From NCBI RefSeq assembly GCF_030499515.1, contig NZ_JASTWJ010000001.1:4196001-4260000 (forward strand): DNA of 64,000 bases. Reading direction: 5' to 3'. The stretch is from Streptomyces sp. DT2A-34. GTDB lineage: Bacteria; Actinomycetota; Actinomycetes; Streptomycetales; Streptomycetaceae. The translations under genes were made by a program, and so were the position numbers. Position 1 is the stretch's first letter, and every line of letters starts with the position of its first letter. Under the pieces are notes generated by a model. That model did not search any database and had not been told where the DNA came from. It saw only the letters and a list, made by a program, of their open reading frames with translations. Shown here one piece after another: positions 38,169-46,593 of this stretch.

Positions 38169-39293
38169 TCACGACTCCGCCTTGCGGTGCACCCGCGCGA
38201 TCCAATCCGCCGGTTTGGCGATCTCCGTCTTGGTCGGGAGGGTGTTCGGGGAGGTCCACACGCGGTTGAAGCCGTCCATGCCGACCTGGTCCACGACCGC
38301 CCGTACGAAGCGTTCGCCGTCGCGGTACTGCCTGAGTTTGGCATCCAGACCCAGCAGCTTGCGCAGGGCCATGTCGAGCCTCGACGCACCCTTGGCGCGT
38401 CGCTGCTGGAACTTCTCGCGGATCTCGGCGACGGTCGGGACGACCTGGGGGCCGACCCCGTCCATCACGAAGTCGGCGTGGCCCTCCAGGAGCGACATCA
38501 CGGCGGTGAGCCGGCCGAGGATCTCCCGCTGGGCCGGGGTCTGCACCAGTTCGACGAAGGACCGTCCGCCGTCGTCCTCCTCGGCCTCGGGGCGGCCGCC
38601 CGCGAGCGACTGCGCGGCCTCGCGGATGCGCTCCAGGACGGTCATGGGGTCGACGTCCGTCTCCCCCAAGAACGACTGGATTTCGCCCTCCAGGTGGTCC
38701 CGCAGCCAGGGCACGGCGGTGAACTGCGTGCGGTGCGTCTCCTCGTGCAGGGTCACCCACAGGCGGAAGTCGTGGGGCTGTACGTCGAGTTCGCGCTCCA
38801 CGTGCACGATGTTCGGGGCGACGAGCAGGAGTCGGCCGCCGCCGTTCTGGCCCGCCGGGAGTTCGCGGGTGGCCGGGGCGAAGGTCTCGTACTGGCCGAG
38901 GACGCGGGAGGCCAGGAAGGACAGCAGCATCCCGAGTTCGACGCCGGTGACCTTGCCGCCGACCGCGCCGAGGACCGCGCCGCCGGTGCTGCCGCTGCGG
39001 CGCTCCTGCATCTTTTCGAGCAGGGGCTTGAGGATCTCGCGGAACCCTGCGACGTTCGCCCGCACCCAGCCGGGGCGGTCCACGACGAGGACGGGGGTGT
39101 CGTGGGTGTCCTCCGTGCCCATACGAGTGAAGCCCCGGACGTGTTCCTCCGAGGCCTTGGCATGTCGGCGCAGCTCGGCGACGACGGCCCGGGCCTCGTC
39201 GCGGCTCACCTCGGGGCCCGGCCGTACGAGCCGGGTCGCGGTCGCCACCGCGAGATTCCAGTCGACCATCTCGGCACCACCGATGCTCGTCAT
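38169..39293 (-). CDS. DUF2342 zinc-dependent metalloprotease-like protein
   Basis: The 374-residue protein contains HEETH (about residue 182) in LWVTLHEETHRTQFTAVPWL, an HExxH-like zinc motif, and a second acidic/His segment VMSLLEGHADFVMDGVG near 275. It belongs to the actinobacterial DUF2342 family, sometimes labelled coenzyme F420-associated. Activity and substrate are unproven. A Gly-rich membrane-like helix (STGGAVLGAVGGKVTGVELG) lies near residue 105. A TACGGT -10 element ends 6 nt before ATG 39293. The 15 bases TACGGTTGACACATG are identical to those at the start of the HTH/Clp_N gene (56109-56123). Confidence 0.85.
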   Translation of the reverse strand: MTSIGGAEMVDWNLAVATATRLVRPGPEVSRDEARAVVAELRRHAKASEEHVRGFTRMGTEDTHDTPVLVVDRPGWVRANVAGFREILKPLLEKMQERRSGSTGGAVLGAVGGKVTGVELGMLLSFLASRVLGQYETFAPATRELPAGQNGGGRLLLVAPNIVHVERELDVQPHDFRLWVTLHEETHRTQFTAVPWLRDHLEGEIQSFLGETDVDPMTVLERIREAAQSLAGGRPEAEEDDGGRSFVELVQTPAQREILGRLTAVMSLLEGHADFVMDGVGPQVVPTVAEIREKFQQRRAKGASRLDMALRKLLGLDAKLRQYRDGERFVRAVVDQVGMDGFNRVWTSPNTLPTKTEIAKPADWIARVHRKAES

Positions 39294-39450
39294 GTGTCAA
39301 CCGTACGTGAGCGTTCCCACTTGGGGCAGGCCGTGGGGGCTGGCGGGGCCGCGGTGCCTTTGGGGGTTGCTCGGCGTGGTGGTGGCGTACTTGGGTCGGC
39401 AGGGGCGGCGCGTGTTCGGGCGGCGCCCGGCGTTGCGGGCCGTGCCCACC

Positions 39451-39470
39451 CGTTCCGCCCCAGCGGAACG
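39451..39470. terminator. Hairpin downstream of dacB
   Basis: CGTTCCGC, a 4-nt loop, and GCGGAACG form a perfect 8-bp stem 23-42 nt beyond the dacB stop on the minus strand. The surrounding sequence resembles a motif I recall as recurrent in Streptomyces intergenic DNA. Confidence 0.65.
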
Positions 39471-39492
39471 ACTGCCCACGGCGGGGGCGGGG

Positions 39493-41130
39493 TCAGCCGC
39501 AGCCGCACGCTGACAGGGCCGTTGCCGTTCTGTCCAGGGCCGACTGGGCTGCCGCCGGGTCCGTCGTGTTCGTGGCCAGGAAGGCGAAGGCCAGTAGGCG
39601 GCCGTCCTGGTCGACCACCGTGCCGGCCAGGGCGTTCACGCCGGTCAGGGTGCCTGTCTTGGCTCGGACGACGCCTGCCGCGCCGTCCGTGTAGCGGCTG
39701 GTCAGGGTGCCGGTGAAGCCTGCCACCGGGAGACCGGTCAGGGTCGCGCGCAGTTGCGGGTGGGTCGGGTCGGCTGCCTTGGCGAGGAGGGACGTGAGCA
39801 GGTCCGCCGTCAGTCTGTCGTCGCGGTTGAGGCCGCTGCCGTCCTTGAAGGCGGCGCCGGAGACCGGGAGTCCGAGCTTCTTCAGCTGCGCCCCGATCGC
39901 GTCGCCGGCACCGTCGAAGTCCGGGCGCTGTCCGCTCGCCACGGCCGTCTGGCGGGCCAGGGCCTCGGCGATGTCGTTGTCGCTGTTGGTGAGCATGCGC
40001 TCGACCAGCGAGGAGAGCGGGGGCGAGGAGACCTCGGCGAGGGGCTCGGCCCGGTTCGTCGCCTTGGACGGGCCGGGGGAGGTCGTCTTGATGCCGTGGT
40101 CCGCGAGGAAGGACGCGAACTCGGCCGCCGCGTCCTTCGCCGGGTCCGCCACCCGGGGTGCCGGGCCGCTGGTGGAATCGTCCGTGCGGGCCTCGTCGGC
40201 CATGAGGGCGCTGACCGGGGCAAGGTTGTCGTTGACCCCGATGGGGTGCAGTTCGGGGCCGGCGTAAAGGGTCTTGTCGTACGAGAGGGTGACCTGGCGC
40301 ACGTTTCGCTTCTTCAGCGCAGCTGCCGTCTCGTCGGCCAGCTCGCGCAGGCTCGCCCAGCCGTCGGCCTCCTTGCGTGCCGTCAGCGTGGGGTCGCCGC
40401 CGCCGACCAGGACCAGTTCCTTCGTGTCGGGTTCGAGGGCGGTGCGGGTGGTGAGGCGGTGGTCGGGGCCCAGCGCGGCGAGGGCGGCCGTGGCGGTGGC
40501 GAGTTTCGTCGTGGAGGCGGGGATGAGGGGCTCGGAGGCTCCGTCGCCGTAGAGGCGCTTGCCGGTGGCCACGTCCACGATCGCCGCGGTGCTGCGGGTG
40601 CCGAGTTCCGGGACGTCCAGGAGCGGGCCCAGGAGGCCGGCGAGAGCCTTGCCGTTCGGGGCCGACTTCACGGTGCTGATGCCGCCGCCGAGGCCGGTGA
40701 GGACGGAGGCCGCGCTGGGGGCGGGGCGGGGTCCTTCGGCCGCCGTATCCGCGGAATCGGACGTATCGGCATTACGGCCGTGATCTGTGCCACCCGTGCG
40801 CTCCTGGGCGGCCGCCCAGTCCCGCTCGGCCGTACGCTGACCGGTGGAGTCCCAGGGGCCGGCGGCGGACACCACTCCGGCGGCCAGTGCCAGTCCGGCG
40901 GTGGCGGCGCCCGCGGTGAACTGCCAGGTCTTCGGCTTGCGTGTCCGCACGGCCTGCGGGGAGACGGCTCGCGCGAGCCGTACGACCCGTGGTTTCGCGG
41001 CCGTCGCGGCGCGTGCGAGACGGGGGCCCACGGCGTCCGCGGCCCGTGCCAGACGCGGTCGTACGGCGCTCGCGACCCGCGTCACATGCGGTCTCGCGGC
41101 TCGCCAAGGCCTCAGCTCTGGCACGACCAC
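39493..41130 (-). CDS. dacB: D-alanyl-D-alanine carboxypeptidase/endopeptidase (PBP4/DacB family)
   Basis: The 545-residue protein has a basic N-terminal region of about 75 residues with repeats of the type ARAVGPRLARAA, one hydrophobic signal or anchor helix (FTAGAATAGLALAAGVVSAA) and the S13 peptidase domain. The active-site motifs are IPASTTKLATA (SxxK near residue 212), MLTNSDNDIAEAL (SxN-type) and VRAKTGTLTG (KTG). It trims or cuts peptidoglycan peptides outside the membrane. GTG 41130 follows AAAGGGG; GTG 41124 is an alternative. It diverges from ppa over 79 bp. The Arg-rich cytoplasmic leader is unusually long. Confidence 0.92.
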   Translation of the reverse strand: MVVPELRPWRAARPHVTRVASAVRPRLARAADAVGPRLARAATAAKPRVVRLARAVSPQAVRTRKPKTWQFTAGAATAGLALAAGVVSAAGPWDSTGQRTAERDWAAAQERTGGTDHGRNADTSDSADTAAEGPRPAPSAASVLTGLGGGISTVKSAPNGKALAGLLGPLLDVPELGTRSTAAIVDVATGKRLYGDGASEPLIPASTTKLATATAALAALGPDHRLTTRTALEPDTKELVLVGGGDPTLTARKEADGWASLRELADETAAALKKRNVRQVTLSYDKTLYAGPELHPIGVNDNLAPVSALMADEARTDDSTSGPAPRVADPAKDAAAEFASFLADHGIKTTSPGPSKATNRAEPLAEVSSPPLSSLVERMLTNSDNDIAEALARQTAVASGQRPDFDGAGDAIGAQLKKLGLPVSGAAFKDGSGLNRDDRLTADLLTSLLAKAADPTHPQLRATLTGLPVAGFTGTLTSRYTDGAAGVVRAKTGTLTGVNALAGTVVDQDGRLLAFAFLATNTTDPAAAQSALDRTATALSACGCG

Positions 41131-41209
41131 CAGCCCCTTTCGCGATCACACACCTGCGTGAGGGACACTTAACCACCAGAACTATGTGCTGATCATGGAG
41201 GAGCCACCG

Positions 41210-41701
41210 GTGGAGTTCGACGTCACGATCGAGATTCCGAAGGGTTCGCGGAACAAGTACGAGGTGGACCACGAGACCGGTCGGATCCGCCTGGACCGTC
41301 GACTCTTCACCTCGACCGCCTACCCGACCGACTACGGCTTCGTCGAGAACACCCTCGGCGAGGACGGCGACCCGCTGGACGCGCTGGTCATCCTGGACGA
41401 GCCGACCTTCCCGGGCTGCCTCATCAAGTGCCGCGCGATCGGCATGTTCCGGATGACGGACGAGGCCGGCGGCGACGACAAGCTGCTGTGCGTGCCGGCG
41501 ACGGACCCGCGGGTGGAGCACCTGCGTGACATCCACCACGTCTCGGAGTTCGACCGCCTGGAGATCCAGCACTTCTTCGAGGTCTACAAGGACCTGGAGC
41601 CCGGCAAGTCCGTCGAGGGCGCCGACTGGGTGGGCCGCACCGAGGCCGAGGCCGAGATCGAGCGGTCCTACAAGCGCTTCAAGGACCAGGGCGGCCACTG
41701 A
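41210..41701 (+). CDS. ppa: Inorganic pyrophosphatase (family I)
   Basis: The 163-residue enzyme hydrolyses pyrophosphate and pulls biosynthetic reactions forward. Family I motifs are present: [40 protein letters not shown] with the metal-binding aspartates, and the C-terminal [19 protein letters not shown] 41210 is preferred because GGAGGA lies 7 nt upstream; the ATG at 41186 would place that site inside the gene. A strong hairpin follows at 41739-41772. Confidence 0.96.
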   Translation: MEFDVTIEIPKGSRNKYEVDHETGRIRLDRRLFTSTAYPTDYGFVENTLGEDGDPLDALVILDEPTFPGCLIKCRAIGMFRMTDEAGGDDKLLCVPATDPRVEHLRDIHHVSEFDRLEIQHFFEVYKDLEPGKSVEGADWVGRTEAEAEIERSYKRFKDQGGH

Positions 41702-41738
41702 GCCATCGGGCTGAGGCACCGGCTGCTCTCAGCCATGT

Positions 41739-41772
41739 GAACGGGCTGCACGCGTGCGCGTGCAGCCCGTTC
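41739..41772. terminator. Hairpin terminator after ppa
   Basis: A perfect 16-bp inverted repeat (41739-41754 with 41757-41772, starting GAACGGGCTGCA) is separated by only 2 nt, so the real loop opens to about 6 nt. It lies 38 nt after the ppa stop and before the ThrE-like gene, without a U-tract. Confidence 0.85.
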
Positions 41773-41830
41773 GCGTGTGTGTGCGCATACTGAGTGCGGC
41801 AGGAGGTGTCGTATAGGGAGTGCTACGCAC

Positions 41831-43462
41831 GTGACGGACGCGGAGGACCGCAAGCCGCAGTCGGACGAGGCAAGGATGGCCTTCACGCCTCCCGTAGGCG
41901 TCGAGGTCGGGGACAACGAGTCGGAGACCACGTCCGAGTTCGCCCTCCCCAAGGGGCTGGGTGTACCGCAGCCGCCGGTCCAGGAACCCGAGGGCTCGGC
42001 GTTCCGCGCGCCGAGCGGCTACAGCGTCGAGGACGCCTCACCCGCCTTCACCCCCGCGACCGGCATACCGAAGATCAGCCTGACCAAGGATCTGCCCTGG
42101 CAGGACCGGATGCGGACGATGCTGCGCATGCCGGTGGCCGAGCGGCCCGCTCCGGAGCGGATGCCGAAGGTGGAGGAGGAGGGTCCGGCCGTCCCGCGCG
42201 TGCTCGACCTGACCCTGCGTATCGGCGAGCTGCTGTTGGCGGGCGGTGAGGGCGCGGAGGACGTCGAGGCGGCGATGTTCGCGGTCTGCCGGTCCTACGG
42301 CCTGGACCGCTGCGAGCCGAACGTCACCTTCACCCTGCTGTCGATCTCGTACCAGCCGTCGCTGGTGGACGATCCGGTGACGGCGTCGCGCACGGTACGG
42401 CGGCGCGGCACCGACTACACGCGTCTGGCCGCCGTGTACCAGCTCGTCGACGACCTCAGCGACCCGGAGAGCCATATCTCCCTGGAGGAGTCCTACGGGC
42501 GGCTCGCGGAGATCCGCCGCAACCGGCACCCGTACCCGACCTGGGTGCTGACCGGGGCGAGCGGGCTGCTCGCGGGCGCGGCCTCCGTGCTGGTCGGCGG
42601 TGACGTGATCGTCTTCATCGCGGCCATGCTGGGGGCGATGCTCGGCGACCGGCTGGCGTGGCTGTGCGCGGGGCGCGGGCTGCCGGAGTTCTACCAGTTC
42701 ACGGTGGCCGCGATGCCGCCGGCCGCGATCGGGGTCGCGCTGACGCTGGCGCACGTCGACGTGAAGGGGTCCGCGGTGATCACCGGTGGACTGTTCGCGC
42801 TGCTGCCCGGGCGGGCGCTGGTGGCGGGCGTGCAGGACGGGCTGACCGGCTTCTACATCACCGCGGCCGCGCGTCTGCTGGAGGTCATGTACTTCTTCGT
42901 CGGCATCGTCGTCGGTGTGCTGGTGATCCTGTACCTCGGCGTGAACCTGGGCGCCGGCCCCGACCCCGACGCGCTGCTGAACATCTCCGAGCGGCCGTAC
43001 TGGCAGATCGGCGCGTCGATGCTGCTGTCGCTGACCTTCGCGGTGCTGCTCCAGCAGGAACGGTCCACTGTGCTCGCCGTGACCCTCAACGGGGGCGTCG
43101 CGTGGGTGGTCTACGGCGCGCTGCACTACGCCGGTGAGCTGTCGCCGGTTGCCTCTACGGCTGTCGCGGCCGGGTTGGTGGGGTTGTTCGGGCAGCTGAT
43201 GGCGCGGTATCGGTTCGCGTCGGCGTTGCCGTACACGACGGCGGCGATCGGGCCCCTGTTGCCGGGGTCGGCCACGTATTTCGGGCTGTTGTCGATCGCG
43301 CAGAACAAGGTGGATGCGGGGCTTGTTTCGCTGGCCACGGCGGCTTCTTTGGCCATGGCCATTGCGATTGGGGTCAATCTCGGGTCGGAGATCTCCCGGT
43401 TGTTCCTGCGGATCGGCTCGCCTGAGAAGCGGCGGGCTGCCAAGCGGACGCGGGGATTCTGA
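41831..43462 (+). CDS. ThrE-family threonine/serine exporter
   Basis: The 543-residue membrane protein has a 120-residue acidic cytoplasmic N-terminus, the ThrE/DUF1212 domain (LDLTLRIGELLLAGGEGAED, then YGLDRCEPNVTFTLLSISYQ) and about ten transmembrane helices divided between the two ThrE halves. The second half starts near PYWQIGASMLLSLTFAVLLQ. Corynebacterial ThrE exports threonine and serine by proton antiport; here the substrate is inferred. GTG 41831 has GGAG about 10 nt upstream. The last 200 bp show lower codon bias than the rest. No partner gene is needed because both halves are fused. Confidence 0.88.
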   Translation: MTDAEDRKPQSDEARMAFTPPVGVEVGDNESETTSEFALPKGLGVPQPPVQEPEGSAFRAPSGYSVEDASPAFTPATGIPKISLTKDLPWQDRMRTMLRMPVAERPAPERMPKVEEEGPAVPRVLDLTLRIGELLLAGGEGAEDVEAAMFAVCRSYGLDRCEPNVTFTLLSISYQPSLVDDPVTASRTVRRRGTDYTRLAAVYQLVDDLSDPESHISLEESYGRLAEIRRNRHPYPTWVLTGASGLLAGAASVLVGGDVIVFIAAMLGAMLGDRLAWLCAGRGLPEFYQFTVAAMPPAAIGVALTLAHVDVKGSAVITGGLFALLPGRALVAGVQDGLTGFYITAAARLLEVMYFFVGIVVGVLVILYLGVNLGAGPDPDALLNISERPYWQIGASMLLSLTFAVLLQQERSTVLAVTLNGGVAWVVYGALHYAGELSPVASTAVAAGLVGLFGQLMARYRFASALPYTTAAIGPLLPGSATYFGLLSIAQNKVDAGLVSLATAASLAMAIAIGVNLGSEISRLFLRIGSPEKRRAAKRTRGF

Positions 43463-43495
43463 GCGCCGGACGCGTATGGCTCTGGTGGTTCTGTC

Positions 43496-43574
43496 CGACG
43501 GCGGCTGCGGGTTGTTCGTGGCTTGTCGCGCCCACGCGGCGGAGCCGCATATTGATACGGCCCCGCGCCCCTTG
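43496..43574. repeat. REP-like Streptomyces intergenic repeat
   Basis: The stretch containing GGCTTGTCGCGCCCACGCGG and GCGGAGCCGCATATTGATAC looks like a sequence I recall as dispersed in many Streptomyces genomes between genes. It fills most of the 120-bp convergent gap between the exporter and DedA genes. GCGGCGGAGCCGC can form a hairpin. Confidence 0.6.
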
Positions 43575-43582
43575 AGGGCGTG

Positions 43583-44455
43583 TCAGTACCCCTGGTCGGG
43601 CGGGTACTGCTGGTTCTGCCGGCCGTAGCCCTGGGGGTACTGCTGGGCGTACGGCTGCTGCTGGGGCTGCTGGTCGTAGTACTGCTGGTCGTAGCCGTAC
43701 TGCTGGTGGCCCTGGTTGCCGTACTGCTGCTGGGGCTGGGGCTGGTCGTCGGACGGGATGCGGCGGAGTTGGGTCGTGGCGTCGTCCATCATCATGTGCT
43801 GCTGCTGGGCGGGGGCCGGGGCCTCCGTCGCCGCGCGCTTGTTCTTGGCGCGCTCTCGCAGGTACTCGATGATGATCGGGACCACGGAGACGAAGACGAT
43901 CAGGACGAGGATCGCCTCGACGTTCTTGTTGATGAAGTCGATCTGGCCGAGCCAGTAGCCCGCGAGGGTGACGCCGGTGCCCCAGGCGATGCCGCCGATG
44001 ATGTTGTACGTGAGGAACGTGCGGTACCGCATACGGCCGGCGCCCGCCACGATGGGGGCGAAGGTGCGCACGATCGGGACGAAGCGGGCGAGGACGATCG
44101 CCTTGGGGCCGTACTTCTCCATGAACTCGTGCGCCTTCTCCAGGTTCTCCTGTTTGAAGAGCTTGGAGTTGGGGCGGTTGAAGAGCTTCGGGCCGAAGAA
44201 CTTGCCGATCATGTACCCGACTTGGTCACCGATGACGGCGGCCAGGACGATGAGGGTGCAGACCAGCCACAGGGGCTGGCTGATGTACTGCCCTTGGGCC
44301 ACGAAGAGGCCCGCCGTGAACAGCAGCGAGTCACCGGGCAGGAACGCGAAGAGGCCGGATTCGGCGAAGACGATCAGCAGGATGCCGGGGAGGCTGAAGG
44401 TCTCGATCAGATAGTCCGGGCTGAGCCACTCGGGGCCGAGCGCAAGCGTGGTCAC
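43583..44455 (-). CDS. DedA-family membrane protein with Gln/Tyr-rich tail
   Basis: The 290-residue protein has the DedA core: LPGILLIVFAESGLFAFLPG, GDQVGYMIGKFFGPKLF, the FMEKYGPKAIVLARFVPIVR motif and several transmembrane helices to about residue 205. DedA proteins contribute to membrane lipid handling (undecaprenyl-phosphate or phospholipid flipping in some members) and envelope homeostasis. After EYLRERAKNKR the last 75 residues form a cytoplasmic tail rich in Gln and Tyr (QPQPQQQYGNQGHQQYGYD). GTG 44455 has AGGAG 10-14 nt upstream and is preferred to ATG 44509. Confidence 0.9.
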   Translation of the reverse strand: MTTLALGPEWLSPDYLIETFSLPGILLIVFAESGLFAFLPGDSLLFTAGLFVAQGQYISQPLWLVCTLIVLAAVIGDQVGYMIGKFFGPKLFNRPNSKLFKQENLEKAHEFMEKYGPKAIVLARFVPIVRTFAPIVAGAGRMRYRTFLTYNIIGGIAWGTGVTLAGYWLGQIDFINKNVEAILVLIVFVSVVPIIIEYLRERAKNKRAATEAPAPAQQQHMMMDDATTQLRRIPSDDQPQPQQQYGNQGHQQYGYDQQYYDQQPQQQPYAQQYPQGYGRQNQQYPPDQGY

Positions 44456-44592
44456 GGGATTGTGGCTCCTGCTGGATGGGGGGCGGGCGGGCTGAGGCTG
44501 GCTGCTCAAATTATCAACGCTGCACTGGCCGCCCAGGTTCCATGGACCCCCTCAGGATGCACTGTGCCTCTGCTGGGTCAAAGCTGTGATTC

Positions 44593-44958
44593 ATGGGCAT
44601 CGAAGAGTACGGCGGCGGTCAGGGGCCCCGACCCGACGTTCTGGTGGTGACCACGAACGACATTCCCGGCCACCGGGTCACAGAGGTTCTCGGCGAGGTC
44701 TTCGGGTTGACGGTGCGGTCGCGGCACCTCGGCAGCCAGATCGGCGCCGGGCTGAAGTCGCTGGTCGGCGGTGAGCTCAGGGGGCTCACCAAGACGCTGG
44801 TGGAGACCCGCAACCAGGCCATGGAGCGGCTCGTCGAGCAGGCACGCGCGCGTGGCGCGAATGCCGTGCTCGCGTTCCGGTTCGACGTCACCGAGGCGGC
44901 CGACGTGGGCACCGAGGTGTGTGCCTACGGGACGGCGGTGGTCCTGGCCCGGGAGTGA
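44593..44958 (+). CDS. YbjQ-family (UPF0145) protein
   Basis: The 121-residue protein follows the YbjQ pattern: VLVVTTNDIPGHRVTEVLGE, the Gly-rich QIGAGLKSLVGGELRGLTKT, then ARARGANAVLAFRFDVTEA and AYGTAVVLARE. YbjQ proteins form pentameric barrels, often annotated heavy-metal binding; their role is not settled. The start ATG 44593 is close to the divergent DedA gene. It converges on tipA with a 25-nt gap. Confidence 0.85.
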   Translation: MGIEEYGGGQGPRPDVLVVTTNDIPGHRVTEVLGEVFGLTVRSRHLGSQIGAGLKSLVGGELRGLTKTLVETRNQAMERLVEQARARGANAVLAFRFDVTEAADVGTEVCAYGTAVVLARE

Positions 44959-44983
44959 CCCGTACGGGGTCCCGGGCCAGGGG

Positions 44984-45745
44984 TCACGAGGAGTGCCGGG
45001 CGGCGTTGGCGAGGATCGCCGCCCTGAGGTGCTCGGCGAGGCCCGGCCGCATGGAGTCGTAGTACGCCTTGAAGCGCTCGTCGGAGACGTACATCTCCGC
45101 GAAGCACCGGTGCATCTCGTACGACACCTCGAAGTACGACCTGCTGACGTGCTGCCGGTGTTCCTCGGCCAGGTCCATGGCCGCCTCGCCGGACGGCTGC
45201 TCGCCGGCGGCCACCAGGGCGGCGTACCGTTCCTGCCAGTCGTCGACCTCGGCCTGGATGCGCTTCCAGTCCTCCTTGGTGTAGGTCGCGGCGCGGCGCT
45301 GTGACTCGGCATACGCCTCCGTGCCGCCCCAGCGCTGCTCCGTCTCCTCGGCGTACTGCTCGGGGTCCTTGTCCCCGAAGACCTCGAACCGCTCCTCCGG
45401 CGTGAGATTGATTCCCATCTTGCGTGCCTCCATGGCGTGCTCCACGGCCGCCGCCATCTTCCGCAGCTTCTCGATCCGGGCGGTCAGCAGCTCGTGCTGC
45501 CGGCGCAGGTGTGCGCGCGGGTCCGCGTCCGGGTCGTCGAGCAGGGCGGCGACCTCCTCGAGCGGGAAGCCGAGCTCGCGGTAGAACAGGATCTGCTGCA
45601 GCCGGTCGAGGTCGGCGCCGTTGTAGCGCCGGTGGCCCGCGTGGCTGCGCTCGCCGGGTACGAGCAGGCCGATGTCGTCGTAGTGGTGCAGGGTGCGCAC
45701 CGTCACTCCGGCGAAGCCGGCGACCTGTCCCACGGAGTAGCTCAC
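44984..45745 (-). CDS. tipA: TipA, MerR-family thiopeptide-binding regulator
   Basis: The 253-residue protein equals TipAL in length. A MerR winged helix fills residues 1-70 (YSVGQVAGFAGVTVRTLHHY), a long dimer helix runs to about 108, and the TipAS drug-binding domain follows, with HRCFAEMYVSDERFKAYYDS near the C-terminus. TipAL binds thiostrepton-like antibiotics covalently and activates its own promoter. An internal ATG at 45418 (MGINLTPEERFEVFGDKDP), preceded by GGAGG, would give the 144-residue TipAS, the free drug-binding form. GTG 45745 is preceded by GGGAG. The cognate promoter lies at 45773-45803. Confidence 0.96.
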   Translation of the reverse strand: MSYSVGQVAGFAGVTVRTLHHYDDIGLLVPGERSHAGHRRYNGADLDRLQQILFYRELGFPLEEVAALLDDPDADPRAHLRRQHELLTARIEKLRKMAAAVEHAMEARKMGINLTPEERFEVFGDKDPEQYAEETEQRWGGTEAYAESQRRAATYTKEDWKRIQAEVDDWQERYAALVAAGEQPSGEAAMDLAEEHRQHVSRSYFEVSYEMHRCFAEMYVSDERFKAYYDSMRPGLAEHLRAAILANAARHSS

Positions 45746-45772
45746 TTCCGCTCCCTTCTCGGTACGCACTCC

Positions 45773-45803
45773 ACGGTGAGTCCTCACGCGACGTGAGGTG
45801 CAA
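45773..45803 (-). promoter_or_regulatory. tipA autoregulated promoter and operator
   Basis: On the minus strand TTGCAC (-35) and CACCGT (-10) are 19 bp apart, the over-long spacer of MerR-activated promoters. The spacer holds the palindrome CCTCACG-TCG-CGTGAGG (45782-45798 on the plus strand as its complement). The layout matches the thiostrepton-inducible tipA promoter as I remember it. Confidence 0.9.
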
Positions 45804-45860
45804 GCCCGTTTTCCCCTCAGAGGGGCGCGCCCGTTCTGCCCCGCGGTCACACGGTCTCCT

Positions 45861-46475
45861 TCACACCGCGTACGGGTTCTCCTGGTCCTCGGCGAGGATC
45901 CCGACGAACGGTTCGCCCTCCCCCGCGAAGGTGTAGGCGCCGCCCCGGATGCGTTCGATGAGGCCGCGGGTCCACTCGGCGCCGGTGTCGGCGGAGTGGA
46001 CCCAGAAGTTCATGATCTCGCCGATATGGCCGAGCTGACCGGGGCCGTCCTCGGGCGTGTAGTACTCGGTGACGGACTTGCGCCACTCCTCGATGCTGCG
46101 CACCCGCTCCTCGAGGAGGGCGAGGACCTCCTCACGGTCCAGGTCGACCATGCAGCCGAGCGCGGCGGTCAGGACGTCCGGTCTCTGGTCGTAGGCCGTG
46201 AGGTACTGGCGCACCAGCCCGAGGTATTCCTCGGTGCCCTTCTCGGTGACCTCGTACTCCGTGCGCGGTGGCCCGCCGGCCGTGGACGGGGCGATCTCGT
46301 GGGCGTGCAGCAGTCCCTGCTTCGCCATCTGCTTCAGGGCGTGGTAGATCGAGCCGGGCTTGGCGTTGGACCACTCGTGCGCGCCCCAGTACTCCAGGTC
46401 GTTGCGCACCTGGTAGCCGTGAGCCCGCCCGTGCTGGCGGACCGCGCCGAGCACGAGGAGACGGATCGCTGACAT
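45861..46475 (-). CDS. PadR-family transcriptional regulator
   Basis: The 204-residue regulator has a PadR winged helix at its N-terminus (LLVLGAVRQHGRAHGYQVRN, PGSIYHALKQMAKQGLL, then the wing TEYEVTEKGTEEYLGLVRQY) and a C-terminal Vir-like helical dimerisation domain. PadR proteins often control nearby transporters or detoxifying genes. It lies 57 bp upstream of the tipA promoter in the same direction. The aldehyde dehydrogenase gene begins a separate unit further upstream. Targets unknown. Confidence 0.92.
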   Translation of the reverse strand: MSAIRLLVLGAVRQHGRAHGYQVRNDLEYWGAHEWSNAKPGSIYHALKQMAKQGLLHAHEIAPSTAGGPPRTEYEVTEKGTEEYLGLVRQYLTAYDQRPDVLTAALGCMVDLDREEVLALLEERVRSIEEWRKSVTEYYTPEDGPGQLGHIGEIMNFWVHSADTGAEWTRGLIERIRGGAYTFAGEGEPFVGILAEDQENPYAV

Positions 46476-46593
46476 GCGGTCCAGATTAGGGCGGGGGGCG
46501 GGTCGGGGCGGGGGTCAGGTCACTCGCCGTGGCAGGCGGGCACCCGGTGAACACCTGGATGCACGCCTGCCGGGCGTATGGAAGTCGACCGAC

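Noticed and set aside
46281..46440. Various long shadow frames opposite PadR, ALDH and other GC-rich genes
   Set aside because: They lack third-position GC bias, ribosome sites and recognisable domains, and overlap firmly assigned genes.
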